Shown here: positions 6,467 through 12,551 of the stretch, in pieces
How positions within the stretch are numbered: the stretch's first letter is position 1
Layout of the letters: each line of letters starts with the position of its first letter
Assembly: GCA_902470365.1 (NCBI GenBank)
Contig: CABRFZ010000033.1
Location: 1-15,787, forward strand
Reading direction: 5' to 3'
DNA length: 15,787 nucleotides
From: an uncultured Collinsella sp.
GTDB taxonomy: Bacteria > Actinomycetota > Coriobacteriia > Coriobacteriales > Coriobacteriaceae
Translations under genes and position numbers: made by a program
The notes under the pieces: generated by a model
Seen by the model: the letters and a program-made list of their open reading frames with translations, nothing else
What the model was told of the DNA's origin: nothing
The model's database searches: none

Positions 6467-9400
6467 ATGGGGGAACTCGAGCGCAACATGCGCGATGACG
6501 TGGGGCAGCCGCTGGGCAATGCTCCAAGTACAGACAATGGGGGACAAATGGATATGTTTGAGGACGAGCGTGAGCGCGCCTCGTTGCATCGTCGTGGCGC
6601 GATTGCACGCGGTGTAGCCAAGCGCGGCCTGGTGGCATTCCTGGCCTTCGCGATGGCCTTTGGCACCACGCCGGCTCAACTGTGGGCCGAGGGCGCCGAG
6701 GGCATTGCCGAGGCTGTGGCTCAGGCTGCGACGCCGGGCGAGGACGCAGCGCTTGCGGGCGGTACCGCCGAGCAGAGCGGCACCGAGGTCTCGGATTCCG
6801 AGGGCGCGCCTGCAGCTAGTGCCGCCACAACAGAGGCAGCAACTGGCGACGAAGGCTCGGCGACGGGGGAGAGCCCTGCTACGAGCGAGCAGTCTTCGAC
6901 GGCATCCGCTGGCCAAGCAGGATCTGCCGCCGCGACTGCCGTCCAGACGGAGAACCCGACAGAAACCGGCGATGTCGCCAAGAAGCAAGTCGAGGTCTCG
7001 TTCTCGATTATCGGCACCGATGCCGACGGCAAGGCTCAGACCTGGGTGGCACCCACGCAGCTCAAGCTCGACGAGGGCGCGACGGCTGCGGATGCCTTCG
7101 TTAAGCTGCAGCAGAAGACGGGCTTCAAGGCAGACTACGATCCGAACACGGCATACGGTTTCTACCTCAAAAGCATCACATCCCCGAGCGATGGCCGTAC
7201 GCTTGCCTTCGATCCGACGACTTATGCCTTCTGGCAGCTGTTCGTCGACGGTGCGTCTTCCTCGGTTGGCGCGAGCAGCGTTAAGCTCACCCAGGGGCAG
7301 AAGGTTGAGTTTGCCTATACGGCTGGTAGCGCGTCCCCTGTCGTTAAGGACCAGGTTGCCGCAAATGTGACCGTCATTGGTCGCGATGCCCAGGGCAAGA
7401 CTCAGGCTTGGGTCGATAACGCGCAGTATGTGGTGACGTCCGGCTCGAGCGCGCTTGATCTTACGAAGGTCGCACTCGAGGCGAACGACATTGACGCCGT
7501 TGCTGCGGGCTCCTTCATTCTGAGCCTTAAGTACAACGGTGTTGAGCTGGGTACGCCCCAAGATTATTCGACCTATTGGCAGCTGTTCATCAACGGCAAG
7601 TCGAGTGACTATACGGCGGACAATGTCACCATCCATGCCGGCGATACCGTTACGTGGTTCTACGGTGGCTGGGGCGACCAGCTGCCCTCCGATTCTGTCC
7701 ATGCTTCTGTTCAGGTTCTCGGTAAGGACAAGGACGGCAAGCAGCAGGTTTGGGCTTCGACGGGCCAGACGAGTCTCAAGGCAGGCTCCACTGCCAAGGA
7801 TCTCCTTGAGCAGACCGGCCTTAAGCTCGATGCTAGCGAATCGTCTTGGGGCTGGTTCCTCAACGGCATTTATTCGCCGTTCGATGGTAAGTCCTATGGC
7901 TGGGATGCTGCGACCAATAGCTATTGGCGCTTCTACGTAAATGGCAAGTTCGCCGACGTTGGCGCCGGTGCCTACGAGCTCCATGAGGGCGATGCCGTCA
8001 CCTTTATGTATGGTGCTGACGCCGATGCCCTTCCTGGCCAGGTTCTTGGGTCTGTCGATGTTATCGGTCCCGATGTCAACGGCAACAATGCTCGCTGGGG
8101 CTCGGCAAGCAACGTTTCTCTGCCCGAAGGCTCTACTGCCCAGAACCTTATTGAGACGGTTCTGAAGGCCAAGGGCGTTACGTACAACGGCTCCCAGAGT
8201 GGTGAGTACTGGTTCCTCAATTCCATCAACTCGCCATTCGAAGACGAGACGTACGGCTATGATGGTGCGACCAACAAATATTGGCACCTGTATATCAATG
8301 GAGAGCCCTCCTTACTCTGCGCTAATCAGATTACGCTCAAGAGCGGCGATAAGGTCACACTTGCCTATACCACCGACGATTCGGCCATGCCCGATCCCGA
8401 CAAGATTGTCGTGGACCCGGGTGCGACGACTCCTGATTGGGATGCCGAGTGGGCCGGCTACGGCAACAGTGGCAACGGTTCGACCGTAACGGATGCCAAG
8501 ACGCCTGCGCAGGCCGCCGGTCTTAAGTGGGCCTTCGATTGGAAGGCCGAGTCTGGTCAGCAGTATGCCAACTGCAGCGAGCCTGTCATTGCTAACGGCT
8601 TTGTGTACATCGCGACCGAGAACGAGCTCATTAAGATCGATTCGTCCACGGGCAAAAAGGTTGCCTCTGCGCCGCTTGCCTCCAAGGTGAGCTATACCTC
8701 TCGTCCGATCTATACCAATGGCCTTATCATCGTTCCGCTCAACGGCGGTGCGGTCCAGGCGATTACTGCAGACAAGCTGATCTGCAAGTGGCTGACGCCT
8801 GGTTTGACGGACTTGACGCAGAGCTCCTGCACCGTCGTTTCGGACGGCGAGTACGTCTATGTAGGCTCGGTCGATATTTCGTATGACGAGAATTACAATG
8901 CGACCTACGGCAACGGCTCCTTTGCGCGCATTAAGATTGCCACGGGCGAAGTTTCTTGGCAGAACATCGACCCTGCCGAGGGCTATTACTGGACTGGTGC
9001 GGCTTTGACGGATAAGTATGCCATCGTTCCTACGAGCGCGGGTACGCTTAAGTGCATTGATAAGACGACGGGCGATGTCGTTTCGACCATGAAGCTCGGC
9101 GCTGTCGCAAATGCCGATTGCATTGCCGATCCGTCCAATGGCTCGACCTTCTATCAGATGACGCACGACGGAAAGCTCCATGTGATTTCGCTTTCGGCGA
9201 AGGGCGTGCTGAGTGAACAGAAGACGGTTGATCTGGGCCTTACGAATAATCTGAGCGCCCCTGCGGTGTCTGGTGACAATCTGATTGTCGGCGGACAGAC
9301 GGCTACTGGCTCTGCTCTGGTTCTCTATAACCTGAAGACGGGTAAGACCACAATGGTCGCTGCTGCCGACGGCAAGGCGCTGCCGGCTGGCCTCAACGGT

Positions 9401-10399
9401 ATTGCTGCTACTCCGCTGGTGAGTGTTCAGGGCGGCAAGACCTATGTGTACTTCACCGTTAACAGCGCGGATAGCAAGGATTACGTCAACTACTCTGCTG
9501 GTGGTGGCGTGTATCGCTATACGCTCGGCGATGCAGAGGCGACGCAGATTTATGATGCGGCTGGCCATTACCAGTACTGTGACTCTCCGGTCATTGCCGA
9601 TGCTTCTGGCAATCTCTACTACATTAATGATTCGGGCACGCTGTTTAAACTTGGAGCTGTCGAGTCTTGGACGGTTGCCTTTAACTCCAACGGCGGGTCT
9701 GCTTGCGACACTAAGTTTGTTGCTACGGCCGATGGCAAGCTGGTCAAGCCGGTCGATCCGACGCGCGATGGCTACACTTTCGGCGGTTGGTATACCGATG
9801 AGGCTTGCACGCAGGCGTATGACTTCAGTACGCCGGTGACGGCCGACCTGACGTTGTATGCCAAGTGGACCAAGAATGCCGTTAACCCTGGCGGTAATGG
9901 CGGTTCAGGCTCCAATGGCGGCAATGGCGGCGTTGGTTCGAATGGCGACGGCGGTTCTAGTACCGGTACTGGTTCCGGCACTGGCGCTGGCGCTGGTTCT
10001 GGCTCCGGCTCGAAGGGCGGCGCTATTGCCCCGGGCCAGAAGCCGGTGACCAAGACGACGGTGTCGACCAAGACCGAGACCAGGGACAACAAGTCCGACA
10101 AGAAGGACTCCGATAAGTCCGATAAGAAGGACGAGAAGAAGTCTGACAAGAAGTCTGACAGGAAGTCTGACAGGAAGGACGGCAAGTCCGACAAGAAGTC
10201 CGACAAGAAGTCCGATTCCAAGTCCGATACGGGTGCTGTTTCCACGACCACTGCTAAGAAGTCCTCTAGTGCTTCCGAGCAGGAGACTGGCACCAATCCG
10301 CTCGCCATCGTTGGCATCGCCGCCGGCGTGATTGGCCTCGCGCTCATCGCCGTCTTCGTGCTGACCAAGCGCGGCAAGGGTGACGGTAATGCCCGATAA
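6467..10399 (+). CDS. Surface protein: four DUF4430 domains, propeller, Flg_new repeat
   Basis: A 1310-residue exported protein behind a cobalamin riboswitch. In order: a long charged N-region, a hydrophobic signal segment (about 54-72) with a likely cleavage after QLWA; an Ala/Ser/Thr/Glu-rich linker to 174; four DUF4430 repeats at about 175-289, 297-407, 411-523 and 526-642, each ending in a pattern like YWxxYVNG...L..GD.V.F.Y; a PQQ/WD-like beta-propeller at about 686-1065; one Listeria-Bacteroides (Flg_new) repeat at 1068-1137; a Gly/Ser linker; a Lys/Ser/Asp repeat (about 1200-1255); and a C-terminal membrane segment (1279-1300) with a KRGK tail. DUF4430 resembles the C-terminal cobalamin-contacting domain of transcobalamin and intrinsic factor. 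With the riboswitch, this points to surface corrinoid capture; binding itself is inferred. Start 6467 follows GGAGGGAAGGGG; ATG 6548, also preceded by a G-rich run, would give a shorter signal region. Confidence 0.85.
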   Translation: MGELERNMRDDVGQPLGNAPSTDNGGQMDMFEDERERASLHRRGAIARGVAKRGLVAFLAFAMAFGTTPAQLWAEGAEGIAEAVAQAATPGEDAALAGGTAEQSGTEVSDSEGAPAASAATTEAATGDEGSATGESPATSEQSSTASAGQAGSAAATAVQTENPTETGDVAKKQVEVSFSIIGTDADGKAQTWVAPTQLKLDEGATAADAFVKLQQKTGFKADYDPNTAYGFYLKSITSPSDGRTLAFDPTTYAFWQLFVDGASSSVGASSVKLTQGQKVEFAYTAGSASPVVKDQVAANVTVIGRDAQGKTQAWVDNAQYVVTSGSSALDLTKVALEANDIDAVAAGSFILSLKYNGVELGTPQDYSTYWQLFINGKSSDYTADNVTIHAGDTVTWFYGGWGDQLPSDSVHASVQVLGKDKDGKQQVWASTGQTSLKAGSTAKDLLEQTGLKLDASESSWGWFLNGIYSPFDGKSYGWDAATNSYWRFYVNGKFADVGAGAYELHEGDAVTFMYGADADALPGQVLGSVDVIGPDVNGNNARWGSASNVSLPEGSTAQNLIETVLKAKGVTYNGSQSGEYWFLNSINSPFEDETYGYDGATNKYWHLYINGEPSLLCANQITLKSGDKVTLAYTTDDSAMPDPDKIVVDPGATTPDWDAEWAGYGNSGNGSTVTDAKTPAQAAGLKWAFDWKAESGQQYANCSEPVIANGFVYIATENELIKIDSSTGKKVASAPLASKVSYTSRPIYTNGLIIVPLNGGAVQAITADKLICKWLTPGLTDLTQSSCTVVSDGEYVYVGSVDISYDENYNATYGNGSFARIKIATGEVSWQNIDPAEGYYWTGAALTDKYAIVPTSAGTLKCIDKTTGDVVSTMKLGAVANADCIADPSNGSTFYQMTHDGKLHVISLSAKGVLSEQKTVDLGLTNNLSAPAVSGDNLIVGGQTATGSALVLYNLKTGKTTMVAAADGKALPAGLNGIAATPLVSVQGGKTYVYFTVNSADSKDYVNYSAGGGVYRYTLGDAEATQIYDAAGHYQYCDSPVIADASGNLYYINDSGTLFKLGAVESWTVAFNSNGGSACDTKFVATADGKLVKPVDPTRDGYTFGGWYTDEACTQAYDFSTPVTADLTLYAKWTKNAVNPGGNGGSGSNGGNGGVGSNGDGGSSTGTGSGTGAGAGSGSGSKGGAIAPGQKPVTKTTVSTKTETRDNKSDKKDSDKSDKKDEKKSDKKSDRKSDRKDGKSDKKSDKKSDSKSDTGAVSTTTAKKSSSASEQETGTNPLAIVGIAAGVIGLALIAVFVLTKRGKGDGNAR
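10096..10228 (+). repeat. Degenerate in-frame Lys-Ser-Asp repeat
   Basis: Within the large surface protein, short DNA units around AAGTCCGACAAG repeat many times in frame and encode runs of KSDKKSDRK type. This makes a highly charged, probably extended stalk that lifts the binding domains from the membrane. Tandem units of this kind can change copy number by slippage without breaking the frame, since they come in codon multiples. Confidence 0.75.
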
Positions 10400-11291
10400 G
10401 CCCAAGGAGACCAGCGGGCAACAGCCCGACTCCTCGTTTATCCAGCTCGATGATCCAAAGCAAAAGGGCGCCGCTTCGGCGGCGTCCGCCTCTCGTCGCA
10501 AGGCGCTCCTTGGCGTTCTTGCTGCCGCGTGCACCATTCTGATCGTCGTCTCGCTGGGCTTCGTCCATCCTTCCGAGAGCGGCGCCTGGTCCATTGACTG
10601 GATCGTTCAGACCGTGACGGGGGAGAGCGTCGTCGCCAAGGACACCAAGGGGTCTGGCTCGTCTGCCGCTTCGGGCGAGGCCAGTTCCAAGGATTCCAAA
10701 TCTTCGAATGATGCAAAAGACGAGCCCAAGGGTTCGAACGACGCCAAGGACGATTCCGAGTCTTCAAACAAGGAATCGGACAAAAACTCGGATAGCAAGA
10801 AGTCCGAGGACCGGGGCGGCAAGAAGTCTGGCGATAAATCCGCTGCCCAAAATACGGGAGCCGGTGATACTTCCAATGCGTCTGGCGGTGCTTCTTCGGG
10901 CGGTGACCAGTCGTCTGATGGAGCCTCGTCCTCTAATGGTGGAAACGCCTCCTCGGGCAGCCAAAGCGGCTCACAGGAGTCCAGCTACGTTACGGTGACG
11001 GTTTCGGTCACATCGAGCGCTGTGGGCAATCCTGTGTCCTCTGGCGGCACCTTTACCTTTAACGAAGGCGCCACCGTTTACGATGCCCTGTGCGCGCTAG
11101 GCCTTTCTGTCAACGCACACGGCTCGTCGTACGGCACGTATGTTTCTGCGATTGGTGGTTTGGCCGAGAAACAGTACGGCGGCACGAGCGGCTGGATGTA
11201 CTCCGTCAACGGCACAACGCCCATGACGGCCTGCAGTAACTACGTTCTCTCCAATGACGACAACGTCGTTTGGTATTACGTAACGGGCTAG
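10389..11291 (+). CDS. Membrane-anchored single-DUF4430 protein
   Basis: A 300-residue protein. A short cytoplasmic N-terminus with a basic SRRK is followed by one hydrophobic segment (about 41-60), a long Ser/Lys/Asp/Asn/Gly-rich stalk (about 80-200), and a C-terminal DUF4430 domain (about 201-300) with the family pattern YGTYVSAIGG...GWMYSVNG...SNDDNVVWYYV. The hydrophobic segment lacks an obvious cleavage site, so it is probably an uncleaved anchor with the domain outside. The start ATG 10389 has AAGGG at 10376-10380 and overlaps the end of the large DUF4430 gene by 11 bases, so it shares its transcript and the cobalamin riboswitch. It may receive corrinoid from the larger protein or present it to a transporter encoded elsewhere. 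The domain call is firm; the role is inferred. Confidence 0.85.
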   Translation: MPDKPKETSGQQPDSSFIQLDDPKQKGAASAASASRRKALLGVLAAACTILIVVSLGFVHPSESGAWSIDWIVQTVTGESVVAKDTKGSGSSAASGEASSKDSKSSNDAKDEPKGSNDAKDDSESSNKESDKNSDSKKSEDRGGKKSGDKSAAQNTGAGDTSNASGGASSGGDQSSDGASSSNGGNASSGSQSGSQESSYVTVTVSVTSSAVGNPVSSGGTFTFNEGATVYDALCALGLSVNAHGSSYGTYVSAIGGLAEKQYGGTSGWMYSVNGTTPMTACSNYVLSNDDNVVWYYVTG

Positions 11292-11313
11292 AGGCCTCGA
11301 CATAGCGCGCCAG

Positions 11314-11351
11314 ACGGGCGGTTCGGGCCAACATCCGGACCGCCCGTTTTT
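11314..11351 (+). terminator. Intrinsic terminator of the DUF4430 operon
   Basis: A 9-bp GC-rich stem (11314-11322 with 11339-11347), extended by a few inner pairs, runs into TTTTT. It begins 23 bases after the stop codon of the single-DUF4430 gene and faces the leftward terminator at 11395-11424. Confidence 0.85.
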
Positions 11352-11389
11352 CATGCGAATGGGACTGGGTCGCCGGGTCTCTCTGCAAA

Positions 11390-11424
11390 CAAAAAACCGG
11401 TTGGAACGGGAATTCCAACCGGTT
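11390..11424 (-). terminator. Intrinsic terminator of the leftward GtrA genes
   Basis: A perfect 12-bp stem (11395-11406 with 11413-11424) around a 6-base loop is preceded on the plus strand by an A-run, which reads as TTTTTT on the minus strand. It lies 27 bases past the stop of the first GtrA gene. Confidence 0.85.
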
Positions 11425-11450
11425 ATACATTCAAGCAAATAGTGAATCGA

Positions 11451-11858
11451 CTATGACCGTGCGCCCTCGAGGAAGAAGCGGCGGCTGAAGTAGTTGTACC
11501 AGGTGACGAGGAACGTGGCGATGGCCTTCATGGCCTGGTAGCCGATGCTCAAAAACGTGACGCCCACAAACATGTACAGGTCGTTGAGGCCCAGGCCGAT
11601 CACCGACAGGATGGTGAAGATCGTGAACTCGCGCTTGCGGCTCATGCCTTCGCGGTGGTCGAACACGTACTTCATGCTGAGCCAGTAGTTGACCACGACG
11701 GACGTGATAAACGAAACCGTGGTGCTCATCAAAAAGTCGAGGTGGAACAGCTCGACGAGCGCAATGAGCATGCCCCAGTCGATGCCAAAGGAGATAAGAC
11801 CCACGACAGCAAACTTGAGGAACTGCTTGGTATGAGGTTGTGCCAGCGCCTTGCGCAC
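11451..11858 (-). CDS. GtrA family membrane protein, copy 1
   Basis: A 135-residue protein with four predicted membrane helices (about 14-34, 40-62, 76-98, 105-125) and the GtrA-family layout. GtrA proteins are thought to move undecaprenyl-linked sugars across the membrane for modification of cell-surface polysaccharide. The central stretch SMKYVF.H.EGMSR.REF is shared with the second copy, as are the N-terminal KF.VVG, the LSVIGL.LND of the third helix and FLEG at the end. The start is GTG at 11858, with only a weak Shine-Dalgarno. It is the last gene of the leftward set and is followed by a strong terminator. No glycosyltransferase is adjacent, so substrate is unknown. Confidence 0.85.
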   Translation of the reverse strand: MRKALAQPHTKQFLKFAVVGLISFGIDWGMLIALVELFHLDFLMSTTVSFITSVVVNYWLSMKYVFDHREGMSRKREFTIFTILSVIGLGLNDLYMFVGVTFLSIGYQAMKAIATFLVTWYNYFSRRFFLEGARS

Positions 11859-11955
11859 GTAATCACATCCAATGCGTTGATGAATCGAGCAGAGGATACT
11901 TTAGAGCTTTTACAAGGGAAACGTAAGGTCTTTGCCAAGAACTATATGAACTCGC

Positions 11956-11994
11956 CAAATTTTCAAGAGCTAATCCGCAAACGTTGAAAATTTG
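11956..11994. repeat. 11-bp inverted repeat upstream of GtrA copy 1
   Basis: CAAATTTTCAA (11956-11966) and its exact complement (11984-11994) are separated by 17 bases. It lies about 100-135 bases before the start of GtrA copy 1, in an AT-rich stretch that also contains a possible leftward -10 (TATAGT on the minus strand, near 11944), so it could be an operator. Confidence 0.4.
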
Positions 11995-12007
11995 CCCGTA
12001 AACGAGC

Positions 12008-12055
12008 GGCACCCACGGACGATACTGCGCTGAGTGCACGTCGTCCGTGGGCGCC
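12008..12055 (-). terminator. Hairpin after GtrA copy 2
   Basis: A 15-bp stem (12008-12022 with 12041-12055, one non-Watson-Crick pair) lies 23 bases past the stop of GtrA copy 2. On the minus strand the sequence after it is GCTCGTTT, a weak T-run, so termination may be partial and some transcripts may continue into GtrA copy 1. Confidence 0.55.
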
Positions 12056-12077
12056 GTAATGCTGCAGGGGTTTCGAG

Positions 12078-12473
12078 CTACTTGGTCTCGTCGCCCTCCA
12101 GGAAGATTTTTCGGGTCACAAAGTTGTAGACCATGACAAGCGCGGTGGCGCAGATCTTGGCGATATTGGCCTCGAGTCCCAGGCCGGCGTTGAGCGCCAG
12201 CACGATGCCGTCGTTGAGCACCAAACCGATCACGGACAGCACGACAAAGATGATGAACTCGCGGCGGCGGCTCATGCCTTCCTTGTGCGCAAACACGTAC
12301 TTCATGCTTGCGAGGTAGTTAAAGATGAGTGAGATGATAAAGCCGCTGGTGTTGGCGATTAGGATGTTGAGGCCCAGACCGTAGTGGAGCAGATTCATAA
12401 TGCCAAAGTCGATAACCGTGGCAATGACACCGACGACGCCAAATTTCATGATCTGCGCAAGGAGCTTTTGCAT
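12078..12473 (-). CDS. GtrA family membrane protein, copy 2
   Basis: A 131-residue GtrA-family protein with four predicted membrane helices and clear similarity throughout to the neighbouring copy (SMKYVF.H.EGMSR.REF, LSVIGL.LND, FLEG). The two are therefore paralogues, probably from an old tandem duplication given how far the helices have diverged. I chose ATG 12473, with AAGGCAGGT just upstream; an in-frame TTG at 12536 would add 21 residues (MAKLAEFVIPTASPRHPKAGT) that the other copy lacks. The gene follows fbp on the same strand with a gap of 78 bases and no obvious terminator, so it may be transcribed from the fbp promoter. The proposed role is transport of polyprenyl-phosphate sugars; substrate is unknown. 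Confidence 0.85.
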   Translation of the reverse strand: MQKLLAQIMKFGVVGVIATVIDFGIMNLLHYGLGLNILIANTSGFIISLIFNYLASMKYVFAHKEGMSRRREFIIFVVLSVIGLVLNDGIVLALNAGLGLEANIAKICATALVMVYNFVTRKIFLEGDETK

Positions 12474-12551
12474 GGTACCTGCCTTAGGGTGGCGCGGGGA
12501 CGCCGTGGGGATGACAAACTCAGCAAGTTTAGCCAATCCCCGCGGGTGGGG

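Noticed and set aside
6383..8287. Leftward 634-codon open frame opposite the riboswitch and the large DUF4430 gene
   Set aside because: It runs antisense to a gene with clear domains, covers the riboswitch, and its translation has no recognisable domain. Long antisense frames are common in GC-rich genes.
8312..9568. Leftward 418-codon open frame opposite the propeller region
   Set aside because: Arg/Ile/Asn-rich mirror of the sense codons; no domain, no start signal.
10096..10228. CRISPR-like array
   Set aside because: Units are contiguous, codon-sized and in frame inside a coding region, with no spacers.
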